DNA from: JADGNZ01 sp963715895
GTDB taxonomy: Bacteria; Acidobacteriota; Thermoanaerobaculia; Gp7-AA8
NCBI GenBank assembly: GCA_963715895.1
Contig: OY970284.1
Location: forward strand, 2,046,001-2,110,000
Direction: 5' to 3'
Length of the DNA: 64,000 bases
The notes beneath the pieces were generated by a model. The model was not told the origin of the DNA and did no database searches. It was given only the letters and a program-made list of their open reading frames with translations. The position numbers were made by a program, and so were the translations under genes. Below are positions 35,858-44,708 of this stretch, piece by piece. Every line of letters begins with the position of its first letter. The stretch's first letter is position 1.

Positions 35858-35933
35858 GCGGGCGTAGCTCAGTTGGTAGAGTAGGAGCTTCCCAAGCTCT
35901 TGGTCGCGAGTTCGAATCTCGTCGCCCGCTCCA
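35858..35933 (+). tRNA. tRNA-Gly (anticodon CCC)
   Basis: The acceptor gcgggcg pairs with cgcccgc, and CCA is encoded. The D arm is agctcagttggtagagt; the anticodon stem ggagc/gctct closes the loop ttcccaa, giving anticodon CCC, which reads GGG. The T arm is gcgagttcgaatctcgt with the conserved TTCGAAT. The recombined remnants end just upstream, a position where integration often occurs. Confidence 0.95.
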
Positions 35934-36014
35934 ACGTACCTCTTGCATACCCATCCAAGACCATCAGTCTGGCCATGGTGGTGCAGCAGCCTGTAGAATG
36001 GCGGCATTCCATCA

Positions 36015-39000
36015 ATGATGCGCAGGTACGCCGTTCGGATCGCAACGATCCTTTGCCTGGTCGTTCTCGTGAGCGCCGTTCCAGCCGGCTGTCTTGCTGG
36101 ACCACGGCTCGACGTGCCGGCACCGCAAACAGGGCTTGAAGGCTTCGCCAGGAACTCGACCGCCGTGCGGTCGGTTGTCGTCGACATCCTGGTGGACATC
36201 ATCATTGTCGTCTTCATCATCAGCGTCATTCGAGAGATGACGACGCGGGCTTTCTTCATCGATCCGATCGCGGTTCCGGCCGAGCTGACTGCGGCGGGAT
36301 ACACGCCGCAAGTGCTTGCCGAACGTATCAGGACGGAGATTCGCGCGCTGCAGAGGGCGGCCACAATCCGAAGCGGTGTTGAGGAAGGATTCGAGCTCTC
36401 CGCGACGCTCGTCGATTTCACCGTTCCGACGGCCGGCGTCTCCTTCCGCAACACCATCCAATATTTACGTCAGGTCCTAAAGCTCCCTGACGAGCACATC
36501 ACGGGAGAAGTCGTGCGTCAGGTTGTCGCCGAAGACAAGCCGAGATTACGGATGACGCTGCGCACCCGCAACGGCAGCACCGCTTCGGCGGAGATCGCTG
36601 GAACGTCGGAGATGCAAATCGACGAATGGGTGAAAAACGCAGCCTATGAGCTGGTGGTGGTCGCTGATCCATACCTTCTCGCCTCGTACTGGCTTTCACG
36701 GGAGCAGGCGGAGCGGAAGTTCGATAAGACGATCGAGATGGTCGAGCTCTGTCTTCGCGCGACGGCGGCGACGAAGCACCACGCGGCCTACATCATATGG
36801 GGCAATGCGCTGGCGTTTGAACGCAAGTTCGAAGCGGCGGAAGCGAAGTACAGAACGGCGGCCTCCCTCAAAAAGAGCCGGGCGGTGTTCGTGTCCTGGG
36901 GCAATGTCCTCCGGCAGATGCGCAAGATCGATGCGGCAGCGGCAATGTACTGGCGCGCACTCGAGATCGACGTTCGCGACAGCGTGGCGTGGAGCAATTT
37001 GGGCAACGTCAGGACGGACCAGCACCGGTATCGTGCGGCAATCCGCTGCTACTCGAACGCTGTGAAACGGAATCCTCAGTTTGCGAATGCGTGGCGTGGG
37101 TGGGGCGCCGCCCTGACGAAACTGAACCGGTATGAGGAAGCGGAAGATCGCCTCCGCCGCGCCCTCGACATCGATCCGAGCCTCGGCTGGGCGCATATCA
37201 GCCTCGCCCAGTTGCGGCGCGCGCAGCGGCGCTTCGACGAGGCGCTCGAAGCCATCAAGCCTGCCACGAAACTGCGCACCGTCGCAGCCGATGCGTTCGT
37301 GGTGTGGGGCGACATTCTCGCCGACAAAGAAGAGTTCGAGGATGCCGAGAGGAAATACGAAGAAGCGGAACGCCTCAACCCTGCGATCGGCATCGGCGAT
37401 TTTGGCTCTGCGCTGCGGCTGAGCCGCGCTCATCGTTACGACGAGAGCGCCGCGGCCGCTCGACGTTCCCTTGCGCGCAATCGCTATCACATGGGTGCTT
37501 GGTTTCGTCTGGCCAATGCGTTGGAACAATCGGAACATGGCGACGACGCCATAGGTGTCTGCAGACAGTTGCTCGAGGTCGACAGCTATCAATGGGTTAC
37601 CTCGCTCACGGTAGTTGGCCGCGTCCTCAAGAGTCGCCACCATTATCGCGCCGCGATTGCCTCCTTCCGTCGCGCGGCGGCCGACGTGGCGGAGAGTTGG
37701 CCCTTGCGAGAGTGGGGCGAAACGCTCGTGGCGATGCGCAAGCCGGCCGAGGCCGTCGCCATTTACCGCCGATGTCTGAAGGTTCACCCTGACGACTTCC
37801 GTGCCATGGCCGGTGAAGCGCGGGCGTTGTGGGCGCTCGGCCGCTTCACGAGGGCGCTTCGGTTGGCACGTCAGGCTTCCCGGATCGACCCAGGAAACGG
37901 CTACACACTTTGGATCTTGTCGGAAACGCTCAGCCGGATGGGGCGACGCGAGGAGGCTGCGAGTGAGCTGAAGGGGATTGTCGACGAGCATCCGATGAAC
38001 GCCCCCCGCATTTACGAATATGGCCGCACGCTTTCGATGCTTCCGAAGCGGCGCGAGGACGCTCGCCGCGCATTCAACGATGTGCTGGCGCTCAATCCGC
38101 GTTTTGTTGATGCTCTCTTGCAACTCGCGATGATGGCGCGCGACGACGGACGGCTCGACGATGCTGTCGTTCATGCTGCACGAGCGGTAACGATCGAGCC
38201 CTGGAACGGTTGGCCGAGGCGCGTCGTTGGAGAACTCCTTCTGAAGAGCCGTGCAACAGACGCATCATGGCGTTGGTTTGCCGCATGCCACGCGAGGGCA
38301 CCCCACGATATCGACATACTTCTCGCGTGGGGAGACGCTCTTCAAAAGAGCAGGCTTTGGAATGAGGCGATCGAGAAGTACGAGGATGCGGCGGAGCGCG
38401 ATCCGTACGACAGCCGTGCCGAAGTGAAGATAGGCGATACGCTTCGGGCGCAGCGACGTCCGAAGGAGGCCATCCCGCATTACCGCCGAGCCGCGCGAAT
38501 CGATCCGTCGAATGCCGGCGCATGGGTTGGCTGGGGTAATGCGCTTATGGGCATGCGGCGCTATGATCGTGCCGAAGCGCTTGCGCGTCGCGCGCTCGGC
38601 GTTGCGGATGTCGCATCTCTCTACATCTTGCGCTCGAAGAGTCTGCGCTCGATGGGTCGGGTCGACGAAGCGTTGTCGTCAGCGGGAGAGGCGTGCGCCG
38701 CAGATCGGTATGACCGTTCCGCGCGGCGCGAGCGGATTGAATGTCTCATCGGCGTCGGCAGAATCAAAGATGCGCTCGCCGAAGCGATAGCCGCTATCGA
38801 CGACTTCGCTGAGGACTGGCAATTCCAAATTGACGCCGCCCACCTTCTCAAACGCCTTGGAGACAGGAAGCGAGCCATGGAGATGCTGGATGCTGTGCTG
38901 CGTTCGCATGCGCCGAACGCCATCCGTCTTCACGAATATGGCCGCGCTCTCTCGATGCTGCCGAACCGGCGCGAGGATGCGCGCCGCGCGTTCAACGAGG

Positions 39001-40418
39001 CGCTGGCGCTCAATCCGCGTTTCGTCGATGCTTTCTTGGGCCTCGCGTTCATCGCGCGCGACGACGGACGATTCCACGAAGCCGTCGCTCATGCCGTACG
39101 AGCGGTCACGATTGAGCCGTGGAATAGTTGGCCACGGCGCGTCGTGGGGGAGTTCCTTGTAAAGAGTCGTGCAAGCGACGCCGCATGGCGTTGGTTTGCT
39201 GCTTGCCACGCGAGGGCACCTCACGATATCGACATACTTCTCACATGGGGAGATGCTCTTCACAACAGCCGTCTTTGGAATGAAGCGATCGAGAAGTACG
39301 AGGATGCCGCGGAGCGCGATCCGTACGACAGCCGTGCCGAAGTGAAGATCGGCAATACGCTTCGCGCGCTGCGGCGTCCGAAGGAAGCAATCCGTCATTA
39401 CTCGCGAGCCGCGCGAATCGATCCGTCGAATGCCGGCGCATGGGTTGACTGGGGGAATGCGCTCTTGGGCATGCGGCGCTATGACCGTGCTGAGGCGCTG
39501 TCGCGTCGGGCGCTAGGCGTTGCCCACGGATCGTCTCTCTATATCTTGCGCTCGAAAAGTCTGCGCTCGATGGGTCGGATCGAAGAAGCGCTGTCGTCCG
39601 CTGCAGAGGCGTGCGCCGCCGATTTGTATGACCGTTCCGCGCGGCGCGAGCGGTTTGAATGTCTTATCACCCTCGGCAGAATCGACGATGCACTCGCCGA
39701 GACGATGGCCGCTATCGACGACTTCGCTGACGACTGGCAATTCCAAATTGACGCCGCCGACCGGCTCAAGCGCCTAGGAGACCGGAAGGGAGCCGTGGCG
39801 ATCCTGAACGCTGTGTTGCGCGCGCATCCGCGCGACGCTCGCGCAATCATCGATCTAGCGGCCTTGCTTGCGAATGCACGCGATCTAGATGGGGCCGATG
39901 CGCTTCTGCGGAACGCGCTCGAGATTGAGCCGGAGAATGAGCGCGGTCTTCGCGAAGTCGCCTCGGTAATGCGAGGACGAAAGAACAAGGACGCAGCCGA
40001 GGCATGGCTGGCCGAAGCGAGGCGCAAACATCCCGACAGCACTTCGATTCTGCTTGATTCTGCGTCGTTGTTCGCGGACGCGGCGCGTCTGGCGCTCAAC
40101 GACGGTGGCGAATTCTCGACCGACGTTCGTACGGCCTCCGGATTCTTCAGCAGCGCCATCGACATGGATCCGTGGAACTCCGATCCACTTACGAATTGGG
40201 GAGAACTCCTTCTCGACACAGGAGATGCTGCGGGAGCGCTCGATCGGTTTGATCGGGCGCTGCGGATCAACAAGTGGGATTGGATTGCGTGGACGGGGCG
40301 CGCCCGTGCGCTGCACTCGCTCGGACGAACGAAACGTGCCCGGGCGTCGCTCGCGCGAGCGCAGGCGATCCGGCCGCACGATCGCTACGTTCTCAAGACG
40401 GCCACTCTTCTGAGCTGA
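36015..40418 (+). CDS. Giant TPR-repeat protein
   Basis: The 1467-residue protein has an N-terminal lipoprotein-like signal (LCLVVLVSAVPAGC), a membrane helix (VVVDILVDIIIVVFIISVI, about residues 57-75), a domain of about 150 residues without recognised motifs, and then about 30 TPR-type helical hairpins to the end (pattern AAIRCYSNAVKRNPQFANAW). TPRs mediate protein contacts. A 918-bp segment is duplicated in tandem (38005-39836). The start is ATG 36015 or 36018; no strong ribosome binding site is seen. The gene lies 82 bp after tRNA-Gly. Function is unknown; a sensory or scaffold role in the envelope is possible. Confidence 0.85.
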   Translation: MMRRYAVRIATILCLVVLVSAVPAGCLAGPRLDVPAPQTGLEGFARNSTAVRSVVVDILVDIIIVVFIISVIREMTTRAFFIDPIAVPAELTAAGYTPQVLAERIRTEIRALQRAATIRSGVEEGFELSATLVDFTVPTAGVSFRNTIQYLRQVLKLPDEHITGEVVRQVVAEDKPRLRMTLRTRNGSTASAEIAGTSEMQIDEWVKNAAYELVVVADPYLLASYWLSREQAERKFDKTIEMVELCLRATAATKHHAAYIIWGNALAFERKFEAAEAKYRTAASLKKSRAVFVSWGNVLRQMRKIDAAAAMYWRALEIDVRDSVAWSNLGNVRTDQHRYRAAIRCYSNAVKRNPQFANAWRGWGAALTKLNRYEEAEDRLRRALDIDPSLGWAHISLAQLRRAQRRFDEALEAIKPATKLRTVAADAFVVWGDILADKEEFEDAERKYEEAERLNPAIGIGDFGSALRLSRAHRYDESAAAARRSLARNRYHMGAWFRLANALEQSEHGDDAIGVCRQLLEVDSYQWVTSLTVVGRVLKSRHHYRAAIASFRRAAADVAESWPLREWGETLVAMRKPAEAVAIYRRCLKVHPDDFRAMAGEARALWALGRFTRALRLARQASRIDPGNGYTLWILSETLSRMGRREEAASELKGIVDEHPMNAPRIYEYGRTLSMLPKRREDARRAFNDVLALNPRFVDALLQLAMMARDDGRLDDAVVHAARAVTIEPWNGWPRRVVGELLLKSRATDASWRWFAACHARAPHDIDILLAWGDALQKSRLWNEAIEKYEDAAERDPYDSRAEVKIGDTLRAQRRPKEAIPHYRRAARIDPSNAGAWVGWGNALMGMRRYDRAEALARRALGVADVASLYILRSKSLRSMGRVDEALSSAGEACAADRYDRSARRERIECLIGVGRIKDALAEAIAAIDDFAEDWQFQIDAAHLLKRLGDRKRAMEMLDAVLRSHAPNAIRLHEYGRALSMLPNRREDARRAFNEALALNPRFVDAFLGLAFIARDDGRFHEAVAHAVRAVTIEPWNSWPRRVVGEFLVKSRASDAAWRWFAACHARAPHDIDILLTWGDALHNSRLWNEAIEKYEDAAERDPYDSRAEVKIGNTLRALRRPKEAIRHYSRAARIDPSNAGAWVDWGNALLGMRRYDRAEALSRRALGVAHGSSLYILRSKSLRSMGRIEEALSSAAEACAADLYDRSARRERFECLITLGRIDDALAETMAAIDDFADDWQFQIDAADRLKRLGDRKGAVAILNAVLRAHPRDARAIIDLAALLANARDLDGADALLRNALEIEPENERGLREVASVMRGRKNKDAAEAWLAEARRKHPDSTSILLDSASLFADAARLALNDGGEFSTDVRTASGFFSSAIDMDPWNSDPLTNWGELLLDTGDAAGALDRFDRALRINKWDWIAWTGRARALHSLGRTKRARASLARAQAIRPHDRYVLKTATLLS
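38005..39836 (+). repeat. 918-bp tandem duplication within the TPR gene
   Basis: Words such as acgaatatggccgc recur exactly 918 bp apart (38014 and 38932), and the following 900 bp match with roughly 90 percent identity in a side-by-side reading. 918 bp is 306 codons, so the frame is kept. The segment covers about nine TPR units. Confidence 0.88.
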
Positions 40419-40607
40419 ACGTCACTGCACCACCTCAGCTCCGTCACGTGCGTTCTTGATCTGCATGTTGTTCGTCAGCGTTGGGTCGTGAACCTCAGCG
40501 ACGACAGCGAGAGCTCTTCGCGTTGGAGTCCAAAAATCCATCGTGGCCATGTCCATGAGGAGAACGTTGCAAGGAGATAGCATGCGGAAGATGTTTGTGG
40601 GCTGGTT

Positions 40608-42306
40608 GTGAAAGAGACCCCGGAAGCACCAGGCCGGTTGCTGCGCCGGCTCGCAGCCGGATTGAACAGCGACGGCGCGCTCTACTTCGGCCTTCTCCTT
40701 CTGGTTTGGGGGCTGACCGTGCCGATGCGCGGGATGTGGCATGACGACACCCTGTTGCTGCGGCTGGCGCGCGATTACCAGGGCCATGGTTTCATGGCCG
40801 CGTTGACGCCGGTCGTCACGCCCTTGCGGCGTCTCTACTCCCTTCCGTTCCGCTTGGCGCTGGCAACGCCGCAGCCCATCTGGACACTGCACCTGCTCTT
40901 CGGCGCTACCTGGCTCGGGCAGGCCCTCGCCGCCGGCTGGATCTCCCGGCTGCTGCTGCCGGGACGGCGGCTCACGCAGTTCCTGGCGATCTGCCTGACG
41001 CTCACGGCGACCAGCGACTACCTGACCAACAACCTCACCTCGCTGGGTTACAACATCAGCGCGCTCATGCTGCTGTTGGCCATCGGCTGCAGCCTGCGCT
41101 ACGTGACGGGCGGGAGCGCTGGCTGGATCGCGATCGCGTGCGCCGCTGCGGCGGTCAGCGTCTGGACGCTCGATGTCGCCATCCCCGCCCTGCCGTTCCT
41201 ACCGTTGCTCCTGTTTTGGCGTGGAGGTACCGAGGCCTGGCGCCGGATTCTTCTGGTGCTGGCGGCGCTCGGTCTGACCCTGGCTCCCGCCGCCTACGTC
41301 GAGTGGCGGTTTCTGCACGACCCCAACAGTTACGCGGCGGTGGCCCTTCTGCCGATGCGCCTTGCCGAGCGTCTCGATCGCACGGCAAGGCTGTGGTACG
41401 AGAACTTCGCACCGTGGCGCTGGGCTTTTAAACGCCCGCTCTGGTATCCCCGGCCGCCGGCGGCGATTCCCATGTGGGCCATGGCACTCGCTGCCTTGGT
41501 GGCGGCAGCGTGGTTCGCGTTTCGGGCGCGCCGGGCACAAAATCCGGATCGGCCGGAGCGCACCACACGGACGCTTCTGCTGGCCGGGATCTTCGCAGCG
41601 ATGGCCTTGATGGCGAACGCCGCGTATGCCGGCGCTTCAGATGGCCAATATCCACTATCGCACGCACATCCTGTCGCGCACGTGGGCGTCATTGGCGGTC
41701 GCTGTTTCGGCCGGCTGGGCGGTGCAGCAATGGCCTCGCTTCCGGACCGCTTTTCTGCTCGTACCTCTACTTTTTGTGGGGTTCGGAGTCTGGGGAGGAC
41801 TGGAGCGTCAGGACCTTTGGGTTTCGACCTGGCGGCTGCATAAGAAAGAGCTCCTGTCGATTGTTACCGCCGCCCCAGCCTTGAGACCCGGCACTGGTAT
41901 CATCCTTCGCAGCCCGCCAACGCCATATTTGTATCTCGCGACCGAGGCCGACTATCTGGCGCAAAGCTGGCTCGTATTGCTCTACGATGACCCTGCCATT
42001 CACGCCCTGCGCATGGCCCCCGACCGGGGGACGGGTTGCCGTGCCGCACCGGAGGGGCTCGAGTGCTGGCACGAGCAACAGGCCGAATGCTTCGACGCCG
42101 GCACGTGTGCGGCCGATCACTTTCCCTACGCGACGCTGGTGATCATGGACTTCGATAGTCGAAGAGGAACCTGGCGGTTGGTTTCCAGTCCGGGGGGCGA
42201 CCCTTTATTGGGCGGATCTGCCGCGGCGCTGGCTGGCTATCGGCCAGCCGGCCGTATCGTGGAGCGTCCGTTGACGCCGTGGCAGCGTGCCCTGTTGCTC
42301 CAGTAG
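40608..42306 (+). pseudogene. Multi-pass membrane protein (glycosyltransferase-like), one frameshift
   Basis: The first 345 codons give about eight membrane helices (LYFGLLLLVWGLTV, FLAICLTLTATSDYL, AIACAAAAVSVWTL, LVLAALGLTLAPAAYV) with a WHDDTLLLRLARDY loop typical of GT-C-like or Wzy-like proteins. Near 41640 the frame loses sense; in the next frame homology-like sequence continues (MANIHYRTHILSRTWASL to TPWQRALLLQ at 42306), with another helix and a periplasmic domain holding four Cys. One missing base explains it. Start is a GTG at 40608 overlapped by a nine-codon upstream ORF with its own AAGGAG. Neighbours are surface glycan genes. Confidence 0.65.
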
Positions 42307-42322
42307 TCGCGGTGGATAGCCA

Positions 42323-43048
42323 ATGGATCCGGAGCTCTCCGTTGTCGTCCTATGCTACCGCTCCGGCGGCGCCGCGCGTTCCTTCGCGGCGCGCATCAGC
42401 AAGGTTTTGCTCGATGCGGGCATCGACGACTATCAGCTCGTGCTGGTTGGCAACTATGTGGCCGGTGACGGCGACACCACCCCGGACGTCGTGCGGGAGC
42501 TGGCTGCCGGTGATCCCCGCATCATCTGTTCGGCCGTGGTGAAACAGGGAATGATGGGTTGGGACTTGCGCAGCGGACTGGCTCTCGCCACCGGCCAGTA
42601 CCTGGCGGTCATCGACGGCGACGGCCAGGTTCTGGTTGAGGATCTGGTGCGGGTTTACCGGCTGCTCCGCGAACAGGGACTCGATCTGGCGAAGACGTAC
42701 CGCAGGCAGCGCGGCGACGGCCTCAAGCGCAAGCTCTTTTCGCTGGTCTTCAACGGGTTCTTTCATGTTCTCTTCCCCGGGCTTCCGGTGCGCGACATCA
42801 ACGCCAAGCCGAAGATCCTGACCCGCGCGGCCTTCGAGCGGATGACCCTGCAATCCACAGACTGGTTCATCGATGCCGAGATCCTCATCCAGGCCCGGAG
42901 GCTTGGTCTTCGCATCGGCGAGATGGAAACGGAGTTCCTCGGTCTGACCGGCCGGCGTTCCTTTATCAAGTTGGCGGCTGTCTTCGAGTTCCTGCACAAT
43001 CTTTTGCGCTACAGGATCCTGGAGCTCCGGCGGAGGGGCAGTAAATGA
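42323..43048 (+). CDS. Family 2 glycosyltransferase
   Basis: The 241-residue GT-A enzyme opens ELSVVVLCYRSGG, has the metal site DGDGQ (about residue 92, DxD form) and the acceptor region DINAKPKILTRAAF, followed by DWFIDAEILIQAR, the arrangement of dolichyl/undecaprenyl-phosphate sugar transferases. It lacks C-terminal membrane helices. Start ATG 42323; its stop overlaps the next gene by 4 bp. With the membrane protein upstream and the epimerase and methyltransferase downstream it forms a glycan or glycolipid operon. Confidence 0.9.
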   Translation: MDPELSVVVLCYRSGGAARSFAARISKVLLDAGIDDYQLVLVGNYVAGDGDTTPDVVRELAAGDPRIICSAVVKQGMMGWDLRSGLALATGQYLAVIDGDGQVLVEDLVRVYRLLREQGLDLAKTYRRQRGDGLKRKLFSLVFNGFFHVLFPGLPVRDINAKPKILTRAAFERMTLQSTDWFIDAEILIQARRLGLRIGEMETEFLGLTGRRSFIKLAAVFEFLHNLLRYRILELRRRGSK

Positions 43049-43938
43049 GGATCCTGGTGACAGGCCCCGGTCGCCTCGGCGGTCCGCTGATTGCCGAGCT
43101 GCACCGACGCGGCATCACCGGCACGGTCCTTCATCGGAGCGCATCGGACTCCCTACCGCCCGGCTGGCGGTCGGTCCGTGCGGACGTGACGCGGCCTGAG
43201 AGCCTCGTGGGAGCCTGCACGGATTGCGATCAGGTTCTCCACCTTGCCGCTGTCACGCACTCCAACCGGATCGGCCGCTACACCGAGGTCAATGCCCGCG
43301 GCACGCGGAATCTCGTCGCGGAGGCACGGCGGGCCGGCGTCCAGCGGTTCACTCTGGTGAGCACGCGCGCGATCTCTCCCGCGGGCGGCGCTTACAGCCG
43401 ATCCAAGATCCAAGCGGAGGAAATCGTTCGGGATTCGGGTCTGGCCTGGAACATCCTGCGGCCCGCTGAAGTCTATGGCGCGGGGGGTGAGGGCATCTCG
43501 ACGTTGATCGAACGCTGCCGCCAGGGCCGCTGGGTCCCGGTTGCCGGGGATGGCAGCCCGCGGCTGGCGCCGGTCTATCTCGATGACGTCATCGATGGCA
43601 TCTGCCGCGCCGTGATGGCGCCCAGCCACGGTGGTGTGCATGTGCTCGCGGGGCCCGAGGAAATGACCTACCTGCAACTGATCCGGCGTCTGGCGGCCTT
43701 TTTCCACACCCGCCCCCGGACCATCGGCGTTCCTGCCAGCCTGCTCGCGCTGGCCGGTCGGGCCCTCGCGCTCCTGCCTCTCGAAAAGCCGCCGCTCTAC
43801 GCCGACCAGGTGGCGCGCCTGTTCAGTCCGAAGAGCCACGACACGGAGAGCGCGTTTCTGGCCTTTGGTTTCGCCGCCCGGCCGCTCGAGCAAGGCCTGA
43901 ACGCTCTCTTTCATCCTCGTTCGGAGGTTCTGGCTTGA
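43045..43938 (+). CDS. NAD(P)-dependent epimerase/dehydratase (extended SDR)
   Basis: The Rossmann motif is MRILVTGPGRLGGPLIAEL (a variant of GxxGxxG). Substrate and catalytic residues follow in LHLAAVTHSNRIG and the YxxxK pair in GGAYSRSKIQ (about residue 137). The proline-containing RPAEVYG motif completes an extended SDR. At 297 residues it is a little shorter than sugar-nucleotide epimerases. It overlaps GT2 by 4 bp and the methyltransferase by 4 bp, so the three are translated as one unit. The substrate is probably a nucleotide sugar or a lipid-linked intermediate. Confidence 0.88.
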   Translation: MRILVTGPGRLGGPLIAELHRRGITGTVLHRSASDSLPPGWRSVRADVTRPESLVGACTDCDQVLHLAAVTHSNRIGRYTEVNARGTRNLVAEARRAGVQRFTLVSTRAISPAGGAYSRSKIQAEEIVRDSGLAWNILRPAEVYGAGGEGISTLIERCRQGRWVPVAGDGSPRLAPVYLDDVIDGICRAVMAPSHGGVHVLAGPEEMTYLQLIRRLAAFFHTRPRTIGVPASLLALAGRALALLPLEKPPLYADQVARLFSPKSHDTESAFLAFGFAARPLEQGLNALFHPRSEVLA

Positions 43939-44609
43939 GCTTCGACGAGCACAGCGCCGACTATTCGCAGAAGATGGACCGCGCCCTGGCGGTCGTCGGT
44001 CTCGAGCATGATTTCTTTTTCGAAGCCAAGGTGCGGCAAATCCTGGACGCAAGGCGACGGGTGGCGGCAAGCGGCGCGGTGCGCGTGCTCGAAATCGGCT
44101 GTGGTATCGGCTTGCTGATCCAGCGCCTGCGCCCGCTGTTCGACGACGTCTGGGGGATCGACCCCTCCATCTCCAGCCTCGGGCAGGCCGCGGCGCGCGA
44201 TGGCCGGATGATCGCCGCCGACGGCGTCCGCACGCCGTTCGCTGATGAGAGCTTTGACATGGTGATCGCCGTTTGCGTTCTCCACCACGTGCCCGTCGAC
44301 CAGCGCGCCGCCTTCCTGGCCGAGGCGGCGCGCATCACCCGGCGCGACGGCCTGGTCATGCTGTGCGAGCACAACCCGTGGAATCCGCTGACCCGCATCG
44401 TGGTCGGCCGCTGCGAGCTCGACCGCGACGCGGTTCTATTGTCGCAGACCGAAGCGAGACGCCGGCTCACCGCCGCCGGCCTCTCCAACATCCGCTCCCG
44501 CTACATTCTCTTCTTCCCCTGGCGCGGAGCCGTCTGGCGTTGGCTCGAAGCGCGCTTGGGCTGGCTCGCTCTGGGCGGCCAGTATGTGATCGACGCCATG
44601 CGGGAATGA
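43935..44609 (+). CDS. Class I SAM-dependent methyltransferase (Methyltransf_11 type)
   Basis: The 224-residue enzyme has motif I VLEIGCGIGLLIQRLRPLF (about residue 50), the acidic loop WGIDPSISSLGQA and motif FDMVIAVCVLHHVP. The C-terminal SRYILFFPWRGAVWRWLEA suggests a membrane-facing helix, as in quinone or glycolipid methyltransferases. It starts with TTG overlapping the epimerase stop (TTGA). Last gene of the operon. Confidence 0.88.
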   Translation: MSFDEHSADYSQKMDRALAVVGLEHDFFFEAKVRQILDARRRVAASGAVRVLEIGCGIGLLIQRLRPLFDDVWGIDPSISSLGQAAARDGRMIAADGVRTPFADESFDMVIAVCVLHHVPVDQRAAFLAEAARITRRDGLVMLCEHNPWNPLTRIVVGRCELDRDAVLLSQTEARRRLTAAGLSNIRSRYILFFPWRGAVWRWLEARLGWLALGGQYVIDAMRE

Positions 44610-44676
44610 CGGTAGCGGCCGGGGCACTCTTCGTCGATCATGACTTCGTGAAGGCCAATCGAGGCCTCGAGCTCGG

Positions 44677-44707
44677 CATGGATTGTCATTCTGACTTACA
44701 ATCCATG
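44677..44707. promoter_or_regulatory. Inverted repeat just ahead of the AAA/DUF4143 gene
   Basis: CATGGATTGT and ACAATCCATG, a perfect 10-bp inverted repeat with an 11-base spacer, end 1 bp before the start codon. It is a candidate operator or translational control hairpin; binding here would block initiation. Confidence 0.5.
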
Positions 44708-44708
44708 T

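Noticed and set aside
40422..40583. Minus-strand frame of about 52 codons with coding-like look (ending ARDGAEVVQ)
   Set aside because: No ribosome binding site and no recognised family; could be the tail of a lost gene, but evidence is too thin to list.
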